DNA of 64,000 nt, taken from Methyloversatilis sp. Lineage in GTDB: Bacteria; Pseudomonadota; Gammaproteobacteria; Burkholderiales; Rhodocyclaceae. Positions 33,831 to 41,700 of this stretch are shown piece after piece (the stretch's first letter is position 1; every line of letters starts with the position of its first letter). The stretch spans positions 1 through 64,000 of the forward strand of contig NZ_JAUYRO010000039.1 in assembly GCF_030696805.1 (NCBI RefSeq). The letters are read 5' to 3'. Under the pieces are notes generated by a model that was not told the DNA's origin, did no database searches, and saw only the letters and a program-made list of their open reading frames with translations. The position numbers and the translations under genes are program-made.

Positions 33831-34718
33831 CTAACCTCGACTGGCGTCGTCGAAGATCGCAAAGCCGCTCGCGGCCCGCTTTGCTTGATACATGGCGACA
33901 TCGGCACGCTGGACCAGTTGCTCGGCCGTCTCGCCATGTTCCGGATAGAGCGCGATGCCGATGCTGGGCGTGATGATGAGCTGAAGGTCATCCATGTTGA
34001 TCGGGGTGCCGAGGTTCGCAAGCACCATACTGGCCACGCGCTCGATGTTTTCCCGGCCCTGGGGGTTCATCAGCAAATAGAGAAACTCGTCGCCCCCGTT
34101 GCGGCATACCGTGTCTTCGTCTCGACAGTGTCCGTTCAGACGGCGCGCAATCTCCTCCAGCACGCGGTCGCCGGCGGCATGACCATGCGTATCGTTGATT
34201 GTCTTGAAACGGTCCAGATCGAGAAACATGATGGCCAGCGTCCAGCCATGGCGCTCGGCGAGCGAGATGGCTTGCGCAAGCCGGTCATCGAACAATGTGC
34301 GATTGGGCAAGCCGGTCCTCGAGTCGTGCATCCCGTCGAACTTCGCCTTCTGCTCTCCCCGCTGTGACAGCGCGAGGGCGGCCTCCGATTCGATCAACGC
34401 TTTCCGGGAGCGCTTCAGCGCAGATTCGACACCCTTCAGGTCTTCGATGCCCTGAGCCAGCGTATCCGTCACCTCATGCAGGTCGCCCGCGACATCCTGC
34501 ACCTTGACTTCAACCCCCTCGCTGTCTGCCAGCGCTTCATGCACGGGCAGGGACGTTACACCCTCTGCAATCTTTGCCTTGACGACATCGTTTGCCGAAG
34601 TGAGCTCGTTGGCAACGACTTCGACCTTCGCCTTCGCTTCGTGGCTCTTTTCAAGCGCCCGTCTGAACGTCTGCGGGGCGAGCACGGGACGATCCGGGCT
34701 AGATGGATCTGCGGTCAT
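33831..34718 (-). CDS. Diguanylate cyclase (GGDEF)
   Basis: 295 aa, on the opposite strand to the surrounding flagellar genes. The N-terminal 115 residues are helical with coiled-coil character and no recognised sensor. The GGDEF domain (about 125-290) has a canonical active site GGDEF (208-212), and RDED (199-202) forms the inhibitory RxxD site five residues upstream. No membrane segment. ATG 34718 is used; a TTG at 34751 could extend it by 11 residues. Neither start has a clear ribosome-binding site. Probably makes c-di-GMP near the motor genes. Confidence 0.87.
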   Translation of the reverse strand: MTADPSSPDRPVLAPQTFRRALEKSHEAKAKVEVVANELTSANDVVKAKIAEGVTSLPVHEALADSEGVEVKVQDVAGDLHEVTDTLAQGIEDLKGVESALKRSRKALIESEAALALSQRGEQKAKFDGMHDSRTGLPNRTLFDDRLAQAISLAERHGWTLAIMFLDLDRFKTINDTHGHAAGDRVLEEIARRLNGHCRDEDTVCRNGGDEFLYLLMNPQGRENIERVASMVLANLGTPINMDDLQLIITPSIGIALYPEHGETAEQLVQRADVAMYQAKRAASGFAIFDDASRG

Positions 34719-34969
34719 GGGGTGGTGTGGTACCAGGTGGATCCGGAGCAAAGTAAGGAATTCGTCGAACTCGCGATCGACACTTTTTCATCCTTGAGAA
34801 TCTTGTGCCTTTGGCATCAGCGCAGGCGATACGTTCAACACCTCTCGCGCGCTGCGTAACGACGATCCCCGGCTGCGCACGGAGCCGGAAGTCGAGCGGC
34901 GGAAATTGCCGCCCTAAAACCGATCTATTCCCGCGCTGAACGGGTACTGTCGGGCGCTAGCCTTGGCGC

Positions 34970-35389
34970 ATGAAAACCTGGCTTTCTCTCATGCTGCTTG
35001 TTTCCGCCGGCTTGCTGCAGGCTGCGGAGCCCGTGGCACCTGCTGCGCCCGCCAGTGGTGCCGGCGCGGTCATGCAGATGGTCGGCGCGCTCGGTGTCGT
35101 GCTGGCGACGCTGTTTGCCGTGCTTTGGCTGCTGCGCCGCCTGTCCGGTGGTCGCCTCGCGGGCAGCGCACCGATCCGCACCGTGGGCGGCATCGCCGTG
35201 GGATCACGCGAACGCGTGGTATTGCTGGAGATCGGCGAGCACTGGCTGGTCGTGGGCGTCGCGCCCGGCTCGGTCACCGGCATCGCGACACTGCCGCGCG
35301 GCGAGATCAGTCCGGTCGGCAGCGATACAAAGCCGGTCGCGGCAGACTTCGGCGCCCTGCTGGCAAAGTTGAAGGCGGGTCGATCATGA
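34970..35389 (+). CDS. fliO: Flagellar biosynthetic protein FliO
   Basis: 139 aa. A cleavable-looking N-terminal hydrophobic segment, then one membrane helix (about 30-52, VVLATLFAVLWLLRRLSGG) and a cytoplasmic FliO domain (IRTVGGIAVGSRERVVLLEIGEHWLVVGV). FliO assists assembly of FliP into the export gate. It overlaps fliP by ATGA. It restarts the flagellar set after the yqaE/cyclase interruption, so it must have its own promoter. I could not identify one with confidence. Confidence 0.93.
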   Translation: MKTWLSLMLLVSAGLLQAAEPVAPAAPASGAGAVMQMVGALGVVLATLFAVLWLLRRLSGGRLAGSAPIRTVGGIAVGSRERVVLLEIGEHWLVVGVAPGSVTGIATLPRGEISPVGSDTKPVAADFGALLAKLKAGRS

Positions 35390-36138
35390 CCCGGCGCTTG
35401 CTTCCAGCACTGGGTCTGACTTTCCTCGGCAGCCTCGCGGCACCGGATACGTGGGCGCAGGCCCTGCCCGCGCTGACCAGTACGCCAGCCGCCGGCGGCG
35501 GCACCAATTGGTCACTGTCGATCCAGACCCTGCTGCTGCTGACCAGCCTGTCCTTCCTGCCGGCGGTCATGCTGATGATGACCAGCTTCACCCGCATCAT
35601 CATCGTGCTTTCGCTGTTACGTCAGGCCATGGGCACGCAGACCAGCCCGCCCAACCAGGTGCTGATCGGCCTGGCGCTGTTCCTGAGCTTTTTCATCATG
35701 GCGCCGGTCGGCGAGAAGATCTACGCCGAGGCCTATCTGCCGCTGAGCGAAAACCGCATCGGCTTCGAACAGGCGCTGGACGCCGGCGCCAAGCCACTGA
35801 AAACCTTCATGCTGAAGCAGGTGCGCGAGCCCGATATTGAGCTGTTCATGCGCCTGTCGAACACCCCGAAAGTCTCCAGCTCGGAGCAGTTGCCGATGCG
35901 CGTGGTCGTGCCGGCATACGTCACCTCGGAACTGAAGACTGCATTCCAGATCGGCTTCATCATCTTCATTCCCTTCATCATCATCGACATGGTGGTCGCA
36001 TCGGTGCTGATGGCGATGGGCATGATGATGATGTCGCCGGTCATCGTGTCGCTACCGTTCAAACTCATGCTGTTCGTGCTGGTGGATGGCTGGAACCTCA
36101 TCCTCGGCACTCTCGTTTCGAGTTTCGGCCAGATATGA
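35386..36138 (+). CDS. fliP: Flagellar type III export gate protein FliP
   Basis: 250 aa. Signal peptide (about 1-25, ending WAQA) and four membrane helices. It has the conserved family patterns LTSLSFLPAVMLMMTSFTRIIIVLSLLRQAMG and IGFIIFIPFIIIDMVVASVLMAMGM. FliP forms the pentameric core of the export gate with FliQ and FliR. The frame is open upstream to 34963 within fliO, but the overlap ATG at 35386 is the natural start. Confidence 0.97.
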   Translation: MTRRLLPALGLTFLGSLAAPDTWAQALPALTSTPAAGGGTNWSLSIQTLLLLTSLSFLPAVMLMMTSFTRIIIVLSLLRQAMGTQTSPPNQVLIGLALFLSFFIMAPVGEKIYAEAYLPLSENRIGFEQALDAGAKPLKTFMLKQVREPDIELFMRLSNTPKVSSSEQLPMRVVVPAYVTSELKTAFQIGFIIFIPFIIIDMVVASVLMAMGMMMMSPVIVSLPFKLMLFVLVDGWNLILGTLVSSFGQI

Positions 36139-36151
36139 AGGACTGCGCACC

Positions 36152-36421
36152 ATGACGCCCACCACCGTCGTCGACATCGGCCGCCACGCCGTCGAAACCC
36201 TGCTACTCGTGTCCGCACCGATGCTGGGCGCAGCGCTGATCACCGGCCTCATCGTCAGCATCTTCCAGGCCGCGACGCAGGTGAACGAAATGACGCTTTC
36301 GTTCATCCCGAAGCTGATCGCGGTATTTGCCGTGCTGGTGATCGGCGGCCCGTGGATGATCACCATCATGACCGACTACATGCGCCGGCTGTATTCATCG
36401 ATCCCGTCGCTGCTCGGCTAG
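36152..36421 (+). CDS. fliQ: Flagellar export gate protein FliQ
   Basis: 89 aa with two membrane helices. Family pattern TVVDIGRHAVETLLLVSAPMLGAALITGLIVSIFQAATQVNEMTLSFIPK is complete. Start 36152 is chosen over 36086, which would lie inside fliP. Part of the FliPQR channel. fliR follows 6 nt downstream. Confidence 0.96.
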   Translation: MTPTTVVDIGRHAVETLLLVSAPMLGAALITGLIVSIFQAATQVNEMTLSFIPKLIAVFAVLVIGGPWMITIMTDYMRRLYSSIPSLLG

Positions 36422-36427
36422 TACTGA

Positions 36428-37201
36428 ATGATTTCGGTCACCGCCGCCCAGCTCGACCTGTGGATGGCAAGTTTCCTGTTTCCGCTGGCGCGGGTGATGG
36501 GGCTGATCGCCGCGGCACCGGTATTCAGCAACCGCGCCTTCGTCATGCGCGCCCGGCTTGCGCTCGGACTGCTGATTACGTTTGCCATACTGCCCACCCT
36601 GCCGCCGTCCGGGCTGAGCGTCGGCACCTGGCCGGGCACCATGGCACTGGTACAGCAGATGCTGATCGGCATCGCGCTCGGCTTCACGATACGCATCGTA
36701 TTCGCCGCGGTCGATCTGGCCGGGGAGCTGATCGGCCTGCAGATGGGTCTGGGTTTCGCGATGTTCTACGACCCGGACAACGCGTCCCAGTCACCGGTGA
36801 TCGCGGAATTCCTCGGTCTGATGGCGACACTGATCTTCCTGTCGATCAATGGTCATCTGATGTTGCTGGCCGTGCTGGGCAACAGCTTCGAGTGGTGGCC
36901 GGTCGGTGCCGACCTGTTCCCGGCCAACGGCTGGCTGGCCATCGCGCGCTGGGGCAGCACGGTGTTTTCCGCCGGCCTGATGCTGGCGCTGCCACTGATC
37001 GCGGCGCTGCTGGTGGTCAATATCGCACTGGCCGTGCTGACACGCGCCGCGCCAGCGCTGAACCTGTTTGCCATCGGCTTCCCGGTGACGCTGATTGCCG
37101 GCTTCGTGATGTTGATGCTGATGCTGTCCTTCATCGCACCGGCGATGCAGCGCCTGTTCGAGTACGGCCTCGAAACCGTAGCCCAACTGGCAATGGGGTG
37201 A
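36428..37201 (+). CDS. fliR: Flagellar export gate protein FliR
   Basis: 257 aa with about six membrane helices. Typical patterns are LARVMGLIAAAPVFSNRAFVMRARLALGLLITFAILPTLP and GLQMGLGFAMFYDP. FliR completes the FliPQR export channel. It is the last plus-strand flagellar gene; a 70-bp repeat array follows its stop codon. flhB and flhA are not in the window. Confidence 0.96.
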   Translation: MISVTAAQLDLWMASFLFPLARVMGLIAAAPVFSNRAFVMRARLALGLLITFAILPTLPPSGLSVGTWPGTMALVQQMLIGIALGFTIRIVFAAVDLAGELIGLQMGLGFAMFYDPDNASQSPVIAEFLGLMATLIFLSINGHLMLLAVLGNSFEWWPVGADLFPANGWLAIARWGSTVFSAGLMLALPLIAALLVVNIALAVLTRAAPALNLFAIGFPVTLIAGFVMLMLMLSFIAPAMQRLFEYGLETVAQLAMG

Positions 37202-37204
37202 AGC

Positions 37205-37400
37205 AGGGGTTTCGGCGGGCATTGCCCGCCGCCTGCTGAACGGGCCGGCTGTGCAAAGCCGGCTTCCCGAGCTCAGGGGTTTCGGCGAGCACTGCTCGCC
37301 GCCTGCTGAACGGGCCGGCTGTGCAAAGCCGGCTTCCCGAGTTCAGGGGTTTCGCAGCGCACTGCGCTGCGCCTGCCGAACGGGCCGGCTGTGCAGAACC
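37205..37400. repeat. 70-bp tandem repeats with covarying hairpins
   Basis: Three units with an exact 70-bp period (starting 37205, 37275, 37345; the last is truncated). Each unit begins AGGGGTTTCG and carries a 7-bp stem that differs between units but stays fully paired: GGCGGGC/GCCCGCC, GGCGAGC/GCTCGCC, GCAGCGC/GCGCTGC. A second hairpin (GCCGGCT-GTGCAA-AGCCGGC) is conserved in the first two units. The array fills the gap between the convergent fliR and rpoS genes. Confidence 0.85.
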
Positions 37401-37428
37401 CGCCACGGATAGACATTTGGAACGACCG

Positions 37429-38382
37429 CTACAACAGCACGTCGCGCGACACCCCCGCCCGGCGCAGGATCTTGCGCAGTTGCGCAAGTGCTTCAAGCTG
37501 GATCTGGCGCACCCGCTCGCGGGTCAAGCTGAGCTGATCGGCCAGCTCTTCCAGGGTTGCGATCTCGCGGTTGTTGATGCCGTAGCGATACTCGATCACC
37601 GTGCGTTGCTTGTCGTTGAGCTGGGCGATCCAGGCCTGCACCAGACTGCCGATTTCGGCGTTCTGGATCTGCTCTTCCGGTCCTGCCTGATTATCGTCGG
37701 CGAGGGACTCACCGATCGAAAGCGACGGATCGATGTCGAGCGGCGCATCGAGTGAAGCCGTGTGCTCGTTCAACGACAGAATGTGCCGCACGTCTTCGAC
37801 CGGCTTGGCCAGCAAGGTTGCGATGTCTTCCGCACAGCAATCGCCGCCGCTGCGCGCCTCCAGATTGCGCATGGCACGCAGCACCTGGTTCAGTTCCTTC
37901 ACCACATGCACCGGCAGCCGGATGGTACGCGACTGGTTCATGATCGCGCGCTCGATGTTCTGCCGTATCCACCAGGTGGCGTAGGTGGAGAAACGGAAAC
38001 CGCGCTCCGGATCGAACTTTTCCAGCGCATGGATCAAGCCGAGATTGCCCTCTTCCACGAGGTCAAGCAGCGGCATGCCGCGGTTCAGATAGTGCTTTGC
38101 GATGTTCACGACCAGGCGCAGGTTGCGCTCGATCATGGTCTGGCGCGCTTCGAAGTCACCCTGGCGCACGCGGCGCGACAGGGCAAGTTCTTCCTCCGGC
38201 GTCAGCAGCGGGTTGGCACCGATCTCATTCAGATAGAGCTGGGTGGCATCGCCGAGAAATTCCGCCTCGGGCGCTTCGACCGGTTCGGCCGCGACCTCTG
38301 CGCCATCCAGTTCGCCCGCGACGGCATCGTCGTCGACGGGCTCGGCCGGTTCGGCGTCTTCGGGTTGCGAAAGATCGGACAT
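37429..38382 (-). CDS. rpoS: RNA polymerase sigma factor RpoS
   Basis: 317 aa, group 2 sigma. An acidic N-terminal tail is followed by region 1.2 (LYLNEIGANPLLTPEEELAL), region 2 (FSTYATWWIRQNIERAI), region 3, and region 4.2 with the helix-turn-helix LTRERVRQIQLEALAQLRKIL. Position after surE-pcm-nlpD is the classic rpoS locus. It controls stationary-phase and stress genes. In other proteobacteria an rpoS promoter lies inside nlpD; I did not resolve one here. Confidence 0.95.
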   Translation of the reverse strand: MSDLSQPEDAEPAEPVDDDAVAGELDGAEVAAEPVEAPEAEFLGDATQLYLNEIGANPLLTPEEELALSRRVRQGDFEARQTMIERNLRLVVNIAKHYLNRGMPLLDLVEEGNLGLIHALEKFDPERGFRFSTYATWWIRQNIERAIMNQSRTIRLPVHVVKELNQVLRAMRNLEARSGGDCCAEDIATLLAKPVEDVRHILSLNEHTASLDAPLDIDPSLSIGESLADDNQAGPEEQIQNAEIGSLVQAWIAQLNDKQRTVIEYRYGINNREIATLEELADQLSLTRERVRQIQLEALAQLRKILRRAGVSRDVLL

Positions 38383-38385
38383 GGA

Positions 38386-39384
38386 TTATCTCGGTGGCAG
38401 ATACTTCATCGGATCGACGGGCTTGCCCTGGCGCCTGATTTCGAAGTGCAGACGGGGCTTGCCGGCTTCGGTGTCGCTGTCGCCCAGCTCGGCGATACGC
38501 TGACCGCGCTTTACCGTGTCGCGTTCCTGAACCAGTATCTTGCTGTTGTGCGCGTAAGCGGACAAAAACGTGTTGTCGTGCTTGACGATGACCAGTTTGC
38601 CATAACCGCGCATGGCCTCGCCGGCATACACCACGCGACCGCCAGCCGCCGCCAGAACCGGGTCGCCGGTACGCCCTGCAACATCAACGCCCTTGTTGCT
38701 GCCTTCGCCGAAGCGTCCGATGATGCGGCCGCTCGCCGGCCAGCTCCACTCGACGCCGTCTTCCGTACGCACAGCGTCCGGCGGCGTCACGATGACCGGT
38801 GCGCTGGTCCCTGCAGCAGCAGCCGTTGCCGGCGGCGGCGCGGGCGTTGTGGCCGCGACGGCTGCACCGGGCGGCTGAGATGAAATCCCGGCCGAACGAA
38901 TGCGGTCGAGCGTCGCTTCGGAGTACGGTTCAACGCCGCCGCGTGGCTCGCGCTTGAGCATCGCGTCCGCCACGGCGGGAGGGGGCGACTCGGTCACGGC
39001 CGGCGCGCTCGGAGCAGGCGTGTCAATGGGCCGCGATTCAACGCCCGGCGCGGCGATCGGGCGGGTTTCCATGCCCCCCTCCGGTGCGGCAACACGCAAT
39101 TCCTGCCCGAGCTTGATCAGATTGGGGTTTTCGAGTCGATTCCAGATCACCAGATCGCGCCAGTCCTGACCATATTCGAGCGCGATGCTGAACAGCGTGT
39201 CGCCCTTGGCGACGACGTGCACAGCGGGACGTTGTGCAGCGGCTGCTGCAGCGGGAGGCGTGGCCGGTGCGGCAGTGGGCGACGTCCCCACCGGCGGACG
39301 GACTTCAACTGGCGCCGGCCGCGTGCCAGCGCATGACGCAAGCAACAGGCACAACACCGGGACTGCGAACAACGATCTATTCAT
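38386..39384 (-). CDS. nlpD: NlpD-like lipoprotein (LysM, degenerate M23)
   Basis: 332 aa lipoprotein: signal peptide with lipobox LLASC (Cys18). A LysM peptidoglycan-binding domain lies at about 55-105, then a Pro/Ala-rich linker, then an M23/LytM domain (about 230-325). In the LytM domain the first zinc motif reads NKGVD instead of HxxxD and the last reads RLHFE instead of HLH, so it should be catalytically dead. E. coli NlpD is likewise degenerate and activates amidase AmiC at the septum. It lies 3 nt upstream of rpoS. Confidence 0.92.
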   Translation of the reverse strand: MNRSLFAVPVLCLLLASCAGTRPAPVEVRPPVGTSPTAAPATPPAAAAAAQRPAVHVVAKGDTLFSIALEYGQDWRDLVIWNRLENPNLIKLGQELRVAAPEGGMETRPIAAPGVESRPIDTPAPSAPAVTESPPPAVADAMLKREPRGGVEPYSEATLDRIRSAGISSQPPGAAVAATTPAPPPATAAAAGTSAPVIVTPPDAVRTEDGVEWSWPASGRIIGRFGEGSNKGVDVAGRTGDPVLAAAGGRVVYAGEAMRGYGKLVIVKHDNTFLSAYAHNSKILVQERDTVKRGQRIAELGDSDTEAGKPRLHFEIRRQGKPVDPMKYLPPR

Positions 39385-40034
39385 TCAACCCCCGGCAACA
39401 GCGGCACGAAGCGCACCGCGTCCAGTTTCGATTCGACGTAGCGCTGCGGCTGTCTTTCGATCAGTCTCAGTGATTGGTCGGCAGTACCGACGGGAATCAC
39501 GAGTCGCCCGCCTTCAGCCAGCTGATCGAGCAAGGCCTTGGGCACCGCCGCAGCAGCAGCAGCCACAATGATTGTATCGAACGGCGCCTCTGCAGCCAGA
39601 CCGATCATGCCATCGGCGTGTTTCAGGCGAACGTTCGGCAGCCGCAAAGGACGCAGGTTGCGCTTGGCACGTTCCAGCAGCGGCGCAATGCGCTCGATGG
39701 CATACACATCACTCGCGAGCTTCGACAACACGGCTGCCTGATACCCACACCCGGCTCCGACTTCAAGCGTCTTGCCGAGAGGACGTCCGCCAGCGCGCAG
39801 AAGTTCAATCATGCGTGCGACGACAAAGGGCTGCGAAATGGTCTGCTGGAAGCCGAGCGGCAGCGCAGTATCCTCATAGGCGCGCGTACCGAGTGCCTCT
39901 TCGACGAACTGGTGACGCGGTATGGACTGCATTGCAGCCAGCACGCCTTCGTCGCGGATGCCCGAAACACGCAGTCGTTCAACCATCCGGGCACGCGCAC
40001 GCGTAAGGCTCAGACTTGCGTCTGCGGCCGTCAT
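39381..40034 (-). CDS. pcm: Protein-L-isoaspartate O-methyltransferase
   Basis: 217 aa. Repairs damaged isoaspartyl residues with S-adenosylmethionine. SAM motif I is [12 protein letters not shown]; the post-motif and C-terminal PCMT signature (GRLVIPVG) are present. N-terminal [33 protein letters not shown] is typical. Overlaps nlpD and surE by 4 nt each. Confidence 0.95.
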   Translation of the reverse strand: MTAADASLSLTRARARMVERLRVSGIRDEGVLAAMQSIPRHQFVEEALGTRAYEDTALPLGFQQTISQPFVVARMIELLRAGGRPLGKTLEVGAGCGYQAAVLSKLASDVYAIERIAPLLERAKRNLRPLRLPNVRLKHADGMIGLAAEAPFDTIIVAAAAAAVPKALLDQLAEGGRLVIPVGTADQSLRLIERQPQRYVESKLDAVRFVPLLPGVE

Positions 40035-40774
40035 GCGCCCAGCCAGTCGCGCACCTGCCCCATCTGGGCCATGTGGGTCAGGTCGATCTGCAGTGGCGTA
40101 ATCGATGCGAATCCGTTGGCCGTGGCGTGGAAATCGGTCCCTTCACCGGCATCCTGAGCGGCGCCTGCGGCGCCGACCCAGTAGACAGTTTCGTTGCGCG
40201 GATTGGTGGTGCGTACCACAGGCTCGGCCTTGTGCCGCCGACCGAGACGCGTTACCTGCACACCTTTCAGCGTGTCGAACGACAAGTCCGGAACATTGAC
40301 GTTTAGCAATACCGGCGTCGCGAAAGGCCGGTCGGTCAGACGGCGCACCAGATCGCAGGCGATGCGGGCCGCCGTGTCGTAATGCGCGCTGCCTTTGCGC
40401 GTCATCGACATTGCAATCGCCGGGACGCCGAGCAGGAATCCTTCGGTCGCTGCCGCAACGGTGCCCGAGTAGATCGTGTCGTCGCCCATGTTGGCGCCGT
40501 CATTGATACCCGATACGACGATGTCGGGCAGGTGGTCGAGCATGCCCGTCACGGCAAGATGAACACAGTCGGTCGGCGTGCCATTGACATAATGAAAACC
40601 GTTGCGCGCGCGGCGCAGAATCAGCGGGCGATCAAGTGTCAGGGAATTGCTGGCACCGCTGCGGTCAGCTTCAGGCGCCACAACGGTCACATCCCCAACC
40701 TCGCCGAGCGCCCGTGCGAGCGCCTCGAGGCCGGGAGCAAAGTAACCGTCGTCGTTGGACAACAGAATGCGCAT
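40031..40774 (-). CDS. surE: 5'/3'-nucleotidase SurE
   Basis: 247 aa. Metal-dependent nucleotidase with the N-terminal SNDDG motif (Asp8-Asp9) and [20 protein letters not shown]. Removes phosphate from nucleoside monophosphates in stationary phase. It heads the surE-pcm-nlpD-rpoS unit, with overlapping stop/start codons. A tRNA-Pro gene lies upstream on the same strand. Confidence 0.95.
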   Translation of the reverse strand: MRILLSNDDGYFAPGLEALARALGEVGDVTVVAPEADRSGASNSLTLDRPLILRRARNGFHYVNGTPTDCVHLAVTGMLDHLPDIVVSGINDGANMGDDTIYSGTVAAATEGFLLGVPAIAMSMTRKGSAHYDTAARIACDLVRRLTDRPFATPVLLNVNVPDLSFDTLKGVQVTRLGRRHKAEPVVRTTNPRNETVYWVGAAGAAQDAGEGTDFHATANGFASITPLQIDLTHMAQMGQVRDWLGA

Positions 40775-40858
40775 GGGAAACGGAGGGCGAATGATGCGGA
40801 ACGCTGTTGCAACCGATGTCGCAACGAATGGGCCACAACAGATTGAAGCAAGAAGAAT

Positions 40859-40936
<78 letters not shown>

Positions 40937-40947
40937 CTCAGCTCGAA

Positions 40948-40953
40948 ATTATA
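40948..40953 (-). promoter_or_regulatory. -10 element of the tRNA-Pro promoter
   Basis: A perfect TATAAT on the minus strand 12 nt upstream of the tRNA-Pro 5' end. The -35 region is poor. It directly follows the hairpin that probably ends the ihfA-merR transcript. Confidence 0.5.
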
Positions 40954-40956
40954 TCA

Positions 40957-40985
40957 GGGGCCGACCGGCTTGAACCGGCGGCCCC
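40957..40985 (-). terminator. Hairpin at the end of the pheST-ihfA-merR unit
   Basis: GGGGCCG and CCGG arms pair with CCGG and CGGCCCC across a short loop, with one mismatch. It lies 21 nt after the MerR gene's stop on the minus strand. The T-tract is weak (TGATATAATTT), so it may be partial. Confidence 0.5.
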
Positions 40986-41006
40986 ACAAAAATCGGCAAC
41001 CGCGCA

Positions 41007-41375
41007 TCACTCGAGCAGGTCGAGGATCTCCCGCAGTGCGGCACGCAACTCGGCTACATCGACGTCGTTTCCCGCTGCAGCCGGCGCTGTTCCGGCACGA
41101 GGATCGGAATCGTCGAGACGGTTACGCGCACCGCTGATGGTGAAGCCTTCTTCATAGAGCAGCTGACGGATGCGGCGCACCAGCAGTACTTCATGATGCT
41201 GATAATAGCGCCGGTTGCCGCGTCGCTTCACCGGCTTGAGCTGGGTGAATTCCTGCTCCCAGTAGCGCAGCACATGCGGCTTGACGCCGCACAGCTCGCT
41301 CACCTCACCGATCGTGAAGTAACGCTTGGCTGGAATCGCTGGCAGGACCAGCGGCTCCTTACTCGTCGTTTCCAT
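41007..41375 (-). CDS. MerR-family transcriptional regulator
   Basis: 122 aa. The N-terminal winged helix ([26 protein letters not shown]) and wing ([28 protein letters not shown]) are intact. The C-terminus is short with no cysteine cluster, so it is not a metal sensor of the MerR/CueR type. It overlaps ihfA by 17 nt, an arrangement common in betaproteobacteria. Targets are unknown. Confidence 0.9.
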   Translation of the reverse strand: METTSKEPLVLPAIPAKRYFTIGEVSELCGVKPHVLRYWEQEFTQLKPVKRRGNRRYYQHHEVLLVRRIRQLLYEEGFTISGARNRLDDSDPRAGTAPAAAGNDVDVAELRAALREILDLLE

Positions 41376-41667
41376 CGTAATCGATGCCCTCGACGGCCGC
41401 CTTCAGCTTCTGGCTCGCGTGAAAAGTAACGACCCGCCGCGCGGTGATCGGTATCTCCTCGCCAGTTTTGGGATTGCGCCCCGGGCGCTGCGGCTTGTCA
41501 CGCAACTGGAAGTTGCCGAAGCCCGAAAGCTTGACGCCGTCACCGTTTTCGAGCGCGTCACGGATCTCGTCGAAGAATGCTTCGACCATATCCTTCGCCT
41601 CGCGTTTGTTCAGCCCTACTTGTTCGAACAGCATTTCCGCCAGTTCGGCTTTGGTCAGTGTGGTCAT
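41359..41667 (-). CDS. ihfA: Integration host factor subunit alpha
   Basis: 102 aa DNA-bending protein of the HU/IHF family: [32 protein letters not shown] and the beta-arm [27 protein letters not shown]. It pairs with IhfB (encoded at 56194). Its position after pheT identifies it as the alpha subunit. IHF often assists sigma-54 promoters by bending DNA. Confidence 0.96.
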   Translation of the reverse strand: MTTLTKAELAEMLFEQVGLNKREAKDMVEAFFDEIRDALENGDGVKLSGFGNFQLRDKPQRPGRNPKTGEEIPITARRVVTFHASQKLKAAVEGIDYDGNDE

Positions 41668-41700
41668 GCGGCTTCCTCGTAACCCTGTCGCCCTGCCGCC

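Noticed and set aside
34915-34941. TAAA followed by CGCTGAAC, a possible FliA site for fliO
   Set aside because: The -10 box lacks GCCG at the required 15-nt distance.
37205-37400. CRISPR-like array
   Set aside because: The units are 70-bp tandem copies with no unique spacers between short repeats and no cas genes nearby.
37131-37496. Minus-strand open frame across the 70-bp repeats
   Set aside because: It reads through the repeat array and the ends of fliR and rpoS, with repeated low-complexity peptide and no start signal.
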